Source: Klebsiella pneumoniae
Lineage (GTDB): Bacteria; Pseudomonadota; Gammaproteobacteria; Pseudomonadales; UBA5518
Direction: 5' to 3'
Assembly (NCBI GenBank): GCA_945862145.1
Contig: CAMAXE010000012.1
Coordinates: forward strand, 1-64,000
DNA length: 64,000 nt
Shown: positions 51,351 to 61,043 of the stretch, in pieces
How positions within the stretch are numbered: the stretch's first letter is position 1
How the letters are laid out: each line of letters starts with the position of its first letter
Program-made: the position numbers and the translations under genes
Notes under the pieces: generated by a model
What the model saw: only the letters and a program-made list of their open reading frames with translations
Told to the model about the DNA's origin: nothing
Database searches by the model: none

Positions 51351-52029
51351 GCTGTCTCCCCGGCTGGCGGCGCAGCAGCAGTTCTGACAGCAGCAGCATC
51401 CCCAGTGCGAGCGCGATGGACACCAGCGCCAGCCGCAGCACCTGCGTCTCGCCTGCTGGCAGCTGCATGGCGCCGTAGATTGCCAGCGGCAGCGTGCGGG
51501 TCTCGCCGGGAATGCTCGAAACGAAACTCACCGTGGCGCCGAACTCGCCGAGCGAGCGGGCGAAACCGAGCGCTACGGCGGCGAGGATGCCGGGCATGCT
51601 GAGGGGCAGCGTGACGGTGAGGAATGCGCGCCAGGAGCTTGCTCCCAGAGTGCGCGCGGCGTTTTCGAGCCGTGTGTCCACGGCCTCGATCGACAGCCGC
51701 ATGGCGCGCACCATCAGGGGCAGCGCCATCACGGCTGCTGCCAGCGCAGCACCGGTCCAGCGGAACGCGAAGACCATGCCGCAGCAGGCCTCGAGCGCGT
51801 GGCCGATAGGACCCTGGCGGCCGAACAGAAGCAGCAGCGCCCAGCCCGTCACCACCGGCGGCAGCACCAGCGGCAGATGCACCAGCGCATCGAGCAGCGT
51901 CCGGCCGGGAAAATCCCGCCGCGCGAGCGTGAAGGCGAGCGCAAAGGCCACGGGCAGCGCCGCCACGGTCGAGACCGCCCCGACGCGCAGCGACAGCCTG
52001 ATGATTTCCCACTCTTCCGCGCTCAGCAC
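51340..52029 (-). CDS. modB: ModB-type molybdate ABC transporter permease
   Basis: 229 residues from the GTG at 52029, which fits family length; longer frames run through the control region and the divergent regulator gene. Spans and the EAA-like loop EAVDTRLENAARTLGASSWRAFLTVTLPLSMPGILA pattern (short form: AARTLG-x3-WRAF) followed by GFARSLGEFGATVSF are ModB-like. Starts about 140 bases from the ModE-type gene. Confidence 0.87.
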   Translation of the reverse strand: MLSAEEWEIIRLSLRVGAVSTVAALPVAFALAFTLARRDFPGRTLLDALVHLPLVLPPVVTGWALLLLFGRQGPIGHALEACCGMVFAFRWTGAALAAAVMALPLMVRAMRLSIEAVDTRLENAARTLGASSWRAFLTVTLPLSMPGILAAVALGFARSLGEFGATVSFVSSIPGETRTLPLAIYGAMQLPAGETQVLRLALVSIALALGMLLLSELLLRRQPGRQHEL

Positions 52030-52060
52030 GCCACCCGTCCGCACGCCCGATACTGTATCG

Positions 52061-52073
52061 CGCTGTATATAGC
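52061..52073. promoter_or_regulatory. Possible ModE-type operator
   Basis: cgctgtatatagc resembles half of the ModE consensus (cgctatata) in a near palindrome and lies 32 bases upstream of modB and about 90 bases before the divergent modE-like gene. Confidence 0.4.
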
Positions 52074-52165
52074 ATGCGCGGGTCCGTGTCACGCCGACCG
52101 GGCGGTGCTTCCCCATGCGTGGTACTTCGTGCGAGCCTTGGCCCCTTCGCACGCGGGAGGCAGGC

Positions 52166-52534
52166 ATGGCCAACCAGCTCAAGATCAAGCTCCAGCTCAT
52201 GCTGGACCAAGACATCGCGATGGGCCCGGGCAAGGCCGAACTCCTCGAGGCTATCGCGCGGGAAGGTTCGATCTCCGCGGCGGGCCGGGCGCTCGGCATG
52301 AGCTACCGGCGCGCCTGGTTGCTGGTCGATACGATGAACCGTTGTTTCCGCGAGCGGCTGGTAGCCACCACGCCCGGTGGCGCGAAGAGCGGCGGCGCGC
52401 GTCTTAGCGCCACGGGCGAGAAAGTGCTCGCCGATTACCGCGCTATCGAGGCCGCAGTGGCCAGCGCCGCCACGGGTGCGGCGCTGGTGCGGCTGCGCAA
52501 ACGGCTCAGGGTGTCGACGACAGCCGCGCCGTAG
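52166..52534 (+). CDS. ModE-type winged-helix regulator without molybdate domain
   Basis: 122 residues from the ATG at 52166, preceded by gggagg at 7 bases. LysR-like HTH of ModE: LLEAIAREGSISAAGRALGMSYRRAWLLVDTMN, then GARLSATGEKVLADYRAIE. Full ModE has about 260 residues with two TOBE domains, absent here, so ligand sensing is unclear. Divergent from modBC, which it probably controls. Confidence 0.87.
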   Translation: MANQLKIKLQLMLDQDIAMGPGKAELLEAIAREGSISAAGRALGMSYRRAWLLVDTMNRCFRERLVATTPGGAKSGGARLSATGEKVLADYRAIEAAVASAATGAALVRLRKRLRVSTTAAP

Positions 52535-52625
52535 TCAGGAACACCGTGATGAAGATCACCTCGAGGATGGCCGACACCAGCGCCGCCTGATTGAAGTCCT
52601 CGGTGAATTCCGGCGCGATCAAAGC
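52506..52625 (-). pseudogene. Membrane-protein C-terminal relic overlapping modE-like end
   Basis: A minus frame ending in TGA at 52506 reads APEFTEDFNQAALVSAI then LEVIFITVFLTTARLSS. It looks like the last span of a membrane protein, with no start or upstream part. Family not recognised; possibly chance coding. Confidence 0.3.
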
Positions 52626-52659
52626 ACGCCTTTGTCTCTGGTGAAAGACCGGCTGCGAT

Positions 52660-54405
52660 TCAACCAGCCGGCCACATCGTTTTCAGTTCCCGCTTCACGA
52701 TCTTGCCGTTGGCATTGCGCGGTAGCGGCTCGGAGCGGAACTCGATTCGCACCGGCACCTTGAAGCCTGCGAGCTGCGCGGCCACATGCGCGCGGAGTTC
52801 TGCCTCGCTCGCGTCAAGGCCGTCCTTCAGTTGGACGAAAGCGCCCACTTCCTCGCCGAGTTGCGGGTGGGGAATGCCGATCACCGCCGCATCCACCACC
52901 GCCGGATGGCTGAAGAGTGCGTCCTCGACCTCCACACAGTAAATGTTCTCGCCGCCGCGGATCAGCATGTCCTTCGCGCGGTCGAGGACGAAGATGAATC
53001 CTTCCTCATCCACCCGCGCGATATCGCCGGAATGGAGCCAGCCATCGGTGATGGCAGCGGCACTTGCCTCGGGCTGGTTCCAGTATCCCTTCACCACATT
53101 GGGACCGCGGATCCACAATTCACCCACGCCGCCGGCGGCTAGTTCCCGGCCCTCGGCGTCGACTACCCGGATATCGCAGATCGGCACCGCTGGCCCCGCA
53201 CTCGCCGGTCGGTTGCGGTAGTCCTCGGAGCTGTTGTAGGCGGTAATGGCGGAGGTTTCGGTAAGGCCATAACCATTGCCGGGCAGCGTGCGTGGGAACA
53301 CCACCCTGATGCGCGCGACCAGGTCGGGAGCCGCGGGAGCGCCGCCGTAGGACACGGTTTCGACGCTGGAGAGATCGTAGTCGGCGAGCCGCGGATGCTC
53401 GACAATCTGCCACGCAATGGTGGGCACTCCGCCAACGCCGGTGATGCGCTCGCGTTGGATCAGTTCCAGCGCGCGGTCTACATCCCAGCGCTGCATCAGC
53501 ACGATTTTGTTGCCGGCGAGCAGGCTGGGCGCGAGCACCGAGTGGCAGCCGGTGACATGGAAAAAGGGCACCGTGAGCAATGCTGCCTTGCGCGGCGCAG
53601 CAGGGTCCGGGGCGGGCAGTGCTTCGCCACGACGCAGGAACCCCCGCGCCCAGGCAAAACCCGCGCTGATCACGTTGCTGCACAGGTTGCGGTGCGTGCC
53701 CAGCGCACCCTTGGGTTTGCCCGTGGTGCCCGAGGTGTAAAAGATCGTGGCGTCGTCCTCGGGTTCGAGCTCGATCTCGGGCAGCGCGAGCTCGGGCAGT
53801 GCCGCGTAGTCCGCGACGCCGCCCAGCAGTGTCTCCCACCGTTCGGCTGACACTGGCAGTTCGGCGTCGCCGGCGCGGGTGACGATCAGGGCCTCCAGCG
53901 CCGGCAGATCGGCGCGATGCGGGGCGACCCGCTGCAGTCGCTCGAAGTCCAGAAGCGCGATCTTGGCGCCGGAATCGGCGAGCGTGTACTCGAGCTCGGC
54001 GCCTGTGAACCAGGCGTTCAGCGGCACCACGATCGCCCCGCTCGCGGCGGCGGCCCAAAAGGCCACCGACCACTCCGGGAGGTTGCGCATGGCAATGGCC
54101 ACGCGATCGCCTTTCACCAGGCCGAGATCGTCGCGCAGATGTCGCGCCAGCGTGCAGACCGCGCGGTACTGCGCCTCGAAGCTCATGCGCTCGTCGTCTA
54201 GCACCATGCAGTCGCGCGTGCCGTGTGCACGCGAGGCGAGCAGGATATGCCGCAGCGAGCGTGGCGCGTGGCGCCAGGTGCGCAGCCGTTGTCCGTGGAT
54301 CAACGCCTCCTCCATCTCGAAGGGGCTGCCGGGCGCCGTGAGCAGCGCATGGGCCCGCGCGATGTCCATGACCGGCCATGCAGGCGCCTGTTTTTCAGTG
54401 CTCAT
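52660..54405 (-). CDS. AMP-forming acyl-CoA synthetase
   Basis: 581 residues from the ATG at 54405, overlapping the prpE stop by 4 bases (ATGA). ANL-family motifs: FYTSGTTGKPKGALGTH, VPFFHVTG, NGYGLTETSA, LHSGDIARVDEEGFIFVLDRAKDMLIRGGENI pattern (hinge DRAKD), and the C-terminal acyl-adenylate Lys in RNANGKIVKREL. It activates a medium or long acid to its CoA ester. Downstream partner of the propionyl-CoA synthetase in one operon. Confidence 0.92.
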   Translation of the reverse strand: MSTEKQAPAWPVMDIARAHALLTAPGSPFEMEEALIHGQRLRTWRHAPRSLRHILLASRAHGTRDCMVLDDERMSFEAQYRAVCTLARHLRDDLGLVKGDRVAIAMRNLPEWSVAFWAAAASGAIVVPLNAWFTGAELEYTLADSGAKIALLDFERLQRVAPHRADLPALEALIVTRAGDAELPVSAERWETLLGGVADYAALPELALPEIELEPEDDATIFYTSGTTGKPKGALGTHRNLCSNVISAGFAWARGFLRRGEALPAPDPAAPRKAALLTVPFFHVTGCHSVLAPSLLAGNKIVLMQRWDVDRALELIQRERITGVGGVPTIAWQIVEHPRLADYDLSSVETVSYGGAPAAPDLVARIRVVFPRTLPGNGYGLTETSAITAYNSSEDYRNRPASAGPAVPICDIRVVDAEGRELAAGGVGELWIRGPNVVKGYWNQPEASAAAITDGWLHSGDIARVDEEGFIFVLDRAKDMLIRGGENIYCVEVEDALFSHPAVVDAAVIGIPHPQLGEEVGAFVQLKDGLDASEAELRAHVAAQLAGFKVPVRIEFRSEPLPRNANGKIVKRELKTMWPAG

Positions 54406-56321
54406 TCGCGGCCTCCTGTTCCGCGCGCTTGCGCATAGCCCAGCGTGCGCAGACTCACGGCGATCTCCTCGAGGCTTGCCGGGTCGTCGATGGTGGCGGG
54501 CACGCGGTAGGGTTCGCTGTCGGCGATGGCGCGCAGGGTGGCGCGCAGGATCTTCCCCGAACGTGTCTTCGGCAGGCGGCTCACCACAACGCACTGGCGT
54601 AGCGAGGCGACCGGGCCGATCCTCTCGCGCACCCGCGCGATCGCCTCGTCGCAGACGGTGGCGTGCTCGCGACACGCGCCAGCCTTCAGCACCAGCAGGC
54701 CCACCGGTACCTGGCCCTTGATCGGGTCGGCCACGCCCATCACGGCGCACTCGGCGACATCGGGGTGGCCCGCCAGCACTTCCTCGATGGCCCCGGTGGA
54801 GAGCCGGTGCCCTGCCACGTTGATCACATCGTCGGTGCGCGCCATCACGTAGGCATAGCCCTCGGCATCGACGAAGCCGGCGTCGCCCGTCTCGTAGTAA
54901 CCCGGGAAGCGGCTGAAATACGCGGACACAAAGCGCTCGTCGTTATTCCACAGCGTGGTGAAACCTCCGGGCGGCAGCGGCAGGCGCAGCGCCAGCGAGC
55001 CGAGTTCGCCCGCGGCGCGCTCGCGACCCTCGGCGTCGAGTACGGCGAGCGCGTAGCCGGGCACTGGCAGTGCCGGCGAACCCGGTTTCACGGGGAGCAG
55101 GGCGATGCCGCGGCAATTCGCGCAGATCGACCAGCCGGTCTCGGTCTGCCACCAGTGATCGATCACCGGTATGCCGAGGACCTCGGCGGCCCACTCGAGG
55201 GTGTCGGGGTCGCAGCGCTCGCCGGCCAGAAACAGTGTCTGCAGGCTGGACACGTCATGCCGCGCGAGGTGCTCGGCGTGCGGATCCTCACGGCGTATGC
55301 CGCGGAATGCCGTGGGTGCCGTGAAGAGTGCTTTGACGCGGTGCTCCGCGATCACGCGCCAGAAGGCGCCGGCATCGGGCGTGCCCACCGGCTTGCCCTC
55401 GTAGAGGACGGTGGTGCATCCGGCCACCAGCGGGCCGTAGACGATGTAGGAGTGACCCACTACCCAGCCCACATCAGACGCCGCCCAGAACACCTCGCCT
55501 GGTGCGATGTCGTAGATGTTGCGCATCGACCAGGCGAGCGCCACCAGATACCCCCCGGTGTCGTGCACCACGCCCTTGGGTTGCCCGGTGGTGCCGGAGG
55601 TGTAGAGAATGTAGAGCGGATGGTTCGCGTTCACGGGCACGCAGGCGGCAGGCGTTGCCGCGGCCATGGCCTGCTCCCAGTCGACATCCCGCGGCGATTG
55701 CAGCGTGGCTGCCAGTTGTGGACGCTGCAGCACCACGCAGTGCGCTGGCGGCTGTGTGGCCAGTTCGATGGCTGCATCCAGCAGCGGCTTGTAGGCTACG
55801 AGGCGATTGGGCTCGATCCCGCAGGAGGCCGTCAGCACCACCATAGGCGCGGCATCGTCGATGCGCACCGCGAGCTCGTTGGCCGCGAAGCCGCCGAAGA
55901 CCACCGAGTGGATCGCGCCGATCCGCGCGCAGGCGAGCATCGCCATCAGCGCCTCGGGCACCATCGGCATGTAGATCAGTACGCGATCGCCGCTGCGCAC
56001 GCCGAGCCCCCGCAGCACGCCGGCCAGCCGGGCCACCTGGTCGCGGAGCTCCGCGTAACTGTAGTGGCGCACCGTAGCGGTCACGGGGCTGTCGTAGATC
56101 AGCGCGCAGCGCTCACCGTGACCTGCCTCCACGTGCCGGTCGAGGGCGTTGTGGCAGGCGTTCAGCGTGCCGTCGGGGTACCAGCGGTCAAAGGGCGTGC
56201 GCTGCCGGTCGAGGGTTAGAGAGGGAGCCTGGTACCAGTCGAGGAGCCGGGCCTGCTCCGACCAGAAACCCGCCGGGTCCGCGAGCGAGCGGCGGTGTTG
56301 CTCGAACTGTATCTCTCTCAT
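54402..56321 (-). CDS. prpE: Propionyl-CoA synthetase-like AMP-forming ligase
   Basis: 639 residues from the ATG at 56321. Acs/PrpE architecture: FWSEQARLLDWYQAP, MPMVPEALMAMLACARIGAIHSVVFGGF pattern (IGAIHSVVFGGF), YILYTSGTTGQPKG, SDVGWVVGHSYIVYGPL, WWQTETGW, and Lys in RSGKILRATLR. PrpE-type features (W-T-P-F region and size) favour propionate over acetate. Start of a two-gene operon. Confidence 0.9.
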   Translation of the reverse strand: MREIQFEQHRRSLADPAGFWSEQARLLDWYQAPSLTLDRQRTPFDRWYPDGTLNACHNALDRHVEAGHGERCALIYDSPVTATVRHYSYAELRDQVARLAGVLRGLGVRSGDRVLIYMPMVPEALMAMLACARIGAIHSVVFGGFAANELAVRIDDAAPMVVLTASCGIEPNRLVAYKPLLDAAIELATQPPAHCVVLQRPQLAATLQSPRDVDWEQAMAAATPAACVPVNANHPLYILYTSGTTGQPKGVVHDTGGYLVALAWSMRNIYDIAPGEVFWAASDVGWVVGHSYIVYGPLVAGCTTVLYEGKPVGTPDAGAFWRVIAEHRVKALFTAPTAFRGIRREDPHAEHLARHDVSSLQTLFLAGERCDPDTLEWAAEVLGIPVIDHWWQTETGWSICANCRGIALLPVKPGSPALPVPGYALAVLDAEGRERAAGELGSLALRLPLPPGGFTTLWNNDERFVSAYFSRFPGYYETGDAGFVDAEGYAYVMARTDDVINVAGHRLSTGAIEEVLAGHPDVAECAVMGVADPIKGQVPVGLLVLKAGACREHATVCDEAIARVRERIGPVASLRQCVVVSRLPKTRSGKILRATLRAIADSEPYRVPATIDDPASLEEIAVSLRTLGYAQARGTGGRE

Positions 56322-56382
56322 GCTGCGGATGCCTCGTGTGTGGCTTTTTTGCGCCAGCCTGCCACACAAAGCGCGTTTTTGC

Positions 56383-57279
56383 TCATGCCACTCTCCCGCG
56401 CCACTTCAGCCGCAGCAGTTGCGCCAGATAGAGCATCACGCCAGCCCAGACGAGCGTGAAGGCCTCGACCTGACCCGCGTGCAGGGGTTCATGGAACCAC
56501 AGCACGGCCACCAGCAACTGCACGCTGGGGTTTATGTAAAACAGCAGTCCCAGTGCGACCATCGGCAGGCGGCGCGCGGCTTCGATGTAGCCAAGCAGCG
56601 GGATCGCCGTAAAGGCGCCCGCCCCCAGCAGTATCGCGTCGACCAGCCGCCCGTTGCTGCCCAGTCCGGCGCCCTGATGCCAGAGGATCCAGCCGAGCGC
56701 AAAGGGCGCCAAGAGCACCGTCTCGATGAAGAGGCCATCCAGCGAATCCACCCGCACCCGTCGGCGCACCGCACCATAGAGTCCAAAAGACAGCGAGACA
56801 CCGATCGCCACCAGCGGGAGGTGCCCGAGCGAGGTCGCAAAGACCGCAACACCTGCACCGGCGAAGCTCACCGACAGCCATTGCATGGGTGTGAGCCGCT
56901 CGCCGAATCCCACCAGCCCGATCACTACCGCCACCAGTGGCTGCATGAAATAACCAAGACTCGCCTCGGCCAAACGATCCTGCCCGAGCGCCCAGATGAA
57001 CACGCCCCAGTTGAAGGCGACCAGTGCGGCGCTCACCCCGAGCAGCAGCACGCTGCGCGGATCCCGCAGCACCCGGAACGCGCCCGCGAGCCGTCCGCGC
57101 GCCAGCAGCAGTACTGCGCAGAAGGGCACTGCCCAGAATGCCCTGTGGGCCAGGATGTCGATGGCCCCGACTGCCTTCGCCGGCATCCAGTAGAGCGCCG
57201 CCAACCCCCACCAGAGATAGGCTGCCGAGCCGGTGATCAGGCCGGTACGATCGAGTCCGGGCGGGGCGTGTTCTGGCAT
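56383..57279 (-). CDS. rarD: RarD-family DMT transporter
   Basis: 298 residues, ten spans. GSAAYLWWGLAALYW, LAHRAFWAVPF, NWGVFIWALGQDRLAEASLGYFMQPL pattern (NWGVFIWA, EASLGYF), and LLFYINPSVQLLVAV are RarD hallmarks. RarD proteins are drug/metabolite exporters. It may be the first gene before prpE, 62 bases away in the same direction. Confidence 0.92.
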   Translation of the reverse strand: MPEHAPPGLDRTGLITGSAAYLWWGLAALYWMPAKAVGAIDILAHRAFWAVPFCAVLLLARGRLAGAFRVLRDPRSVLLLGVSAALVAFNWGVFIWALGQDRLAEASLGYFMQPLVAVVIGLVGFGERLTPMQWLSVSFAGAGVAVFATSLGHLPLVAIGVSLSFGLYGAVRRRVRVDSLDGLFIETVLLAPFALGWILWHQGAGLGSNGRLVDAILLGAGAFTAIPLLGYIEAARRLPMVALGLLFYINPSVQLLVAVLWFHEPLHAGQVEAFTLVWAGVMLYLAQLLRLKWRGRVA

Positions 57280-57402
57280 GGCGACATTGTGCGCGAGGCG
57301 GCGCTGCGGCGAAACGGATGTATCGAAGACGGGTCATTGGCTAACTTGCATGGCATCATCCGTGTCGATTAACTGACACGGCTTTTTGGCGGGAGAGAGC
57401 GG

Positions 57403-58230
57403 GTGGAAAGTTTCAGCGGCAAGCACGCGGTGGTTACCGGGGCGGGTTCGGGTATCGGGCGGGCGCTCGCGATGCAACTGGCTGCGGCGGGCGCACGGGT
57501 TGCGCTGTCGGACAAGGACGCCGTGGGTCTCGCCGGCACGCTCGCGCTGCTAGGCACCGGCGCCGGCCACAAGGCGTATGTGCTGGATGTCACCTCACGC
57601 GATGCCGTATTCCGGCATGCCGCCGAGGTGCGGGCGGATTTCGGCGCGGTCGACTACCTCTTCAACAATGCGGGCGCCACCATCATGGGCAGTTTCGCGC
57701 AGTTGTCGATCGAGGAAATCGAGTGGCAGCTCGCGGTGAATCTGTGGGGCGTGATCTACGCCGCCAAAGCGTTTTTGCCGCAGATGCTTGAGCGCCACGA
57801 GGGCTGCATCGTCAATATATCCAGCGTGTTCGGCATGGTCGGCTTCCCGCTGCAAAGCGCGTACAACATCTCCAAGTTCGGCGTGCGTGGCCTCACCGAG
57901 AGCCTGTGGTCTGAACTCGATGGCACCGGCGTGCGTGCCGTCTCGGTGCACCCGGGCGGCATCCGCACCGGCATTGCGAAATCCGCGCCCTTTGCGGCGC
58001 AGGCGGGCCCTGGCGAGCGCGCGTTGGCGGGGCTCTCCGACCGCATGCTGGTCACTCCGCCCGAGGACTGCGCCCGCGACATCCTCGCCGGCGTCATCGC
58101 GGGCAAACCGCGCATTCTCACCGGCAGCCGGGCGCGTACCCTGTGGTGGCTGTCGCGGTTGTTTCCGGATTCCTACCCACGCATCCTGCGTCGTTTTGCA
58201 GGCCCTAAGTCGCCACGAGGAGGCCAGTGA
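57403..58230 (+). CDS. Short-chain dehydrogenase/reductase
   Basis: 275 residues, GTG start after ggcgggagagagcgg. Cofactor motif VTGAGSGIGRALA, NNAGA, catalytic Ser in NISSVFG, and YNISK (Tyr-x3-Lys). After the core: SVHPGGIRTGIAKSA. The Asp after the second strand (LSDKDA) suggests NAD preference. It overlaps or abuts the HerA-like gene. Confidence 0.9.
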   Translation: MESFSGKHAVVTGAGSGIGRALAMQLAAAGARVALSDKDAVGLAGTLALLGTGAGHKAYVLDVTSRDAVFRHAAEVRADFGAVDYLFNNAGATIMGSFAQLSIEEIEWQLAVNLWGVIYAAKAFLPQMLERHEGCIVNISSVFGMVGFPLQSAYNISKFGVRGLTESLWSELDGTGVRAVSVHPGGIRTGIAKSAPFAAQAGPGERALAGLSDRMLVTPPEDCARDILAGVIAGKPRILTGSRARTLWWLSRLFPDSYPRILRRFAGPKSPRGGQ

Positions 58231-59726
58231 TGAGTGACGAGGCGCTGCTCATAGGCGGAGGCTCCGCCCCCTCGCGGTTGCTGCTGCGCTACGCCAACCG
58301 TCACGGTCTGATCGCGGGCGCCACGGGCACGGGCAAGACCATTACCGTTCAGGGGCTCGCCGAAGGTTTTTCCGCCGCCGGCGTTCCGGTGGTGGTGGCG
58401 GATGTGAAGGGCGATCTCTCGGGTATCGCCATGCCGGGCAGTGAGAGTGCCCGCATCAGCCAGCGATGGCAGCAGATCGGTTTGCCAGTGCCGCCCTTCG
58501 CTGGCGCGCCGGTACGGATCTGGGATGTGCACGGCGAGAGCGGGGTGGCCCTGCGGCTAAGCATCTCCGAGCTGGGTCCGCAGATGCTTGCGCGCATGCT
58601 GGAATTGAACGAGACGCAGGAGGCGGTGCTCTCGCTGGTGTTCCGTTTCGCGGACGACGAGGGACTGCTGCTGCTCGATCTCGCGGACCTGGGCACTACC
58701 CTCGTGCACCTCGCCGACAACGCAAAAGACATGGGGTCGCGCTACGCGGCATTCTCCAGGCCCTCGGTGGCGGCCATCCAGCGGCGCTTGCTGCTGCTCG
58801 AGGAGGCTGGCGGCACGCGATTTTTCGGTGAGCCGGCGGTGCAACTGGCCGATCTGCTGCAGCAGGCACCCGATGGCCGCGGCATCGTCAATCTGCTCGA
58901 TGCGCGCAAGCTCGTGTCGCAGCCGCGGCTCTACAGCAGCTTCCTGCTGTGGCTGCTCTCCGAGCTCTACGAGACCTTGCCCGAGGTCGGTGACGCCGAT
59001 CGCCCGAAGATCGCCTTCTTCTTCGATGAGGCACATCTTCTTTTTTCTGACGCGCCGAAGTCGCTCCGCGAGCGCGTGGAGCAGGTCGTTCGGCTGATCC
59101 GCTCGCGCGGGGTGGGGATCTATTTCATCAGCCAGAGTCCTGGCGACATCCCCGACACGGTGCTCGCGCAGCTCGGCAACCGGATCCAGCACGCGCTGCG
59201 GGCCTACACCCCTGGCGAGCAAAAGGCCGTGCGCGTGGCCGCCGACGCCTTCCGGGCGAATCCCGCCTTCGAGACGCGCAGCGTGATCGGCGAGCTCGCC
59301 GTTGGCGAGGCGCTGGTGTCAACGCTGGATGCCGGGGGCGTGCCCACCATGGTCGAGCGGGTGCTGGTGCGGCCGCCGTCCTCGCGCATGGGCCCGCTCG
59401 CGGATGCCGAGCGCGCCGCGTTGTTGAACGAGGACCTCCTCTACGCGCGTTACCGCGATGCCCACGATCCGGTTTCGGCGCATGAAGTGCTGAGCCAGCG
59501 TGCGGCGGTCGCTGTTGCGCCAGAGCACCCGCGAACGACGTCCACGCCACCGCCGGCGATCCGCGTGCCGCCTGAGGACGCGCCGGTTTCGCGCCCCGCC
59601 CCGCGTGGCCGCCAGCGCGAGAGCGTGGGAGAGGCGCTGGTAAAAAGCGTGGCGCGCGCGGTGGGTAGCAGCCTCGGACGCAGCATCGTGCGCGGGGTGC
59701 TGGGCTCGATCCTGCGCGGGCGCTGA
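58230..59726 (+). CDS. HerA-like ATPase (DUF853)
   Basis: 498 residues from the ATG at 58230 with aggagg 8 bases upstream. Walker A GATGTGKT, DVKGDLSGIA, Walker B AFFFDEAHLLF, sensor FISQSP, and an Arg-rich C-terminal tail that may bind nucleic acid. DUF853 proteins are hexameric-type ATPases of unclear role, without the NurA partner of archaeal HerA. No nuclease gene adjoins it here. Confidence 0.9.
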   Translation: MSDEALLIGGGSAPSRLLLRYANRHGLIAGATGTGKTITVQGLAEGFSAAGVPVVVADVKGDLSGIAMPGSESARISQRWQQIGLPVPPFAGAPVRIWDVHGESGVALRLSISELGPQMLARMLELNETQEAVLSLVFRFADDEGLLLLDLADLGTTLVHLADNAKDMGSRYAAFSRPSVAAIQRRLLLLEEAGGTRFFGEPAVQLADLLQQAPDGRGIVNLLDARKLVSQPRLYSSFLLWLLSELYETLPEVGDADRPKIAFFFDEAHLLFSDAPKSLRERVEQVVRLIRSRGVGIYFISQSPGDIPDTVLAQLGNRIQHALRAYTPGEQKAVRVAADAFRANPAFETRSVIGELAVGEALVSTLDAGGVPTMVERVLVRPPSSRMGPLADAERAALLNEDLLYARYRDAHDPVSAHEVLSQRAAVAVAPEHPRTTSTPPPAIRVPPEDAPVSRPAPRGRQRESVGEALVKSVARAVGSSLGRSIVRGVLGSILRGR

Positions 59727-59861
59727 TCGGTGCGCTCGCGCGCATCGTATCGCTGTGGTATCGCGACTTCCGGTACCTAGTCCCCTGCGCGGGGTAGTGC
59801 CCGGGCTGTGGGCCAGCGGATAGGCTTCTTCGCGCTTTCACTGATCTCTGGAGAACCGCAC

Positions 59862-61043
59862 ATGGCATCCTTTGGCTGGGCTTCTTTCGACTGGCAAGAC
59901 CCTTTCCTGCTGATGCAGGAGCTCTCAGACGAGGAGCGTATGGTCATGCAGACCGCGCGTGACTACGCGCAGGCGAAGCTCGCTCCGCGCATCCGCGAGT
60001 CCTACCGCAACGAGAGCACCGACCCGGCGATCTTCCGCGAGATGGGCGAACTCGGGCTCCTCGGTCCCACCATCGACGGCTACGGCTGCCCGGGTGTGAA
60101 CTACGTGAGCTACGGCTTGATCGCCCGCGAGATCGAGCGCGTGGATTCGGGCTACCGCTCGATGTTCAGCGTGCAGTCGAGTCTCGTGATGTATCCCATC
60201 TACACCTACGGCACCGAGGAGCAACGCGAGAAATATCTCCCCAAGCTCGCCACTGGCGAGTGGATCGGCTGTTTCGGTCTCACCGAGCCCGATGCCGGCT
60301 CCGATCCCGGCGGTATGCTCACCCGCGCGCGCACCGTCGATGGCGGCTACGTACTGAACGGCGCCAAGATGTGGATCAGCAACGCACCACTCGCCGATGT
60401 GTTTGTGGTCTGGGCCAAGTGCGATGACGACAAGATCCGTGGCTTCGTGCTCGAGAAGGGCATGAAAGGCCTCTCGGCACCGAAGATCGAGGGCAAGCTG
60501 AGTCTGCGCGCCTCCATCACCGGTCAGATCGTGATGCAGGACGTCGAGGTGCCCGCCACCGCGTTGCTGCCCAATGTCGAGGGATTGAAAGGCCCCTTCG
60601 GCTGCTTGAACAGCGCCCGCTTCGGCATCGCCTGGGGCACGTTGGGCGCGGCCGAGGCCTGCTGGCACGCAGCGCGCAGCTACACGCTCGAGCGCAAGCA
60701 GTTCGGCCGTCCGCTTGCCGCCAACCAGCTCATCCAGAAAAAACTCGCCGACATGCAGACCGAGATCAGCCTGGCGCTGCTCGGCGTGTTGCAGGCCGCG
60801 CGCATGAAAGACCGCGGCCAGCTCTCGCCCGAGCTGATCTCGATGCTGAAGCGCAACTCCTGCGGCAAGGCGCTCGAGATTGCCCGCGCGGCGCGTGACA
60901 TGCACGGCGGCAACGGCATTTCCGACGAATACCCCGTGTTCCGTCACATGGTGAACCTCGAGACGGTGAACACCTACGAGGGCACGCACGATGTGCATGC
61001 CCTGATCCTCGGTCGCGCGCAGACCGGCATCGCGGCGTTCTGA
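59862..61043 (+). CDS. gcdH: Glutaryl-CoA dehydrogenase
   Basis: 393 residues from the ATG at 59862, preceded by ggagaa. Acyl-CoA dehydrogenase fold: [55 protein letters not shown] pattern, and the catalytic base Glu in [19 protein letters not shown], all in GCDH form. It oxidises and decarboxylates glutaryl-CoA to crotonyl-CoA. The CoA-transferase gene overlaps its stop by one base. Confidence 0.93.
   Translation: MASFGWASFDWQDPFLLMQELSDEERMVMQTARDYAQAKLAPRIRESYRNESTDPAIFREMGELGLLGPTIDGYGCPGVNYVSYGLIAREIERVDSGYRSMFSVQSSLVMYPIYTYGTEEQREKYLPKLATGEWIGCFGLTEPDAGSDPGGMLTRARTVDGGYVLNGAKMWISNAPLADVFVVWAKCDDDKIRGFVLEKGMKGLSAPKIEGKLSLRASITGQIVMQDVEVPATALLPNVEGLKGPFGCLNSARFGIAWGTLGAAEACWHAARSYTLERKQFGRPLAANQLIQKKLADMQTEISLALLGVLQAARMKDRGQLSPELISMLKRNSCGKALEIARAARDMHGGNGISDEYPVFRHMVNLETVNTYEGTHDVHALILGRAQTGIAAF

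Noticed and set aside
51340-52299. ModB with a 90-residue extension
   Set aside because: The extension runs through the intergenic control region and antisense to the ModE-type gene; GTG 52029 gives family length.
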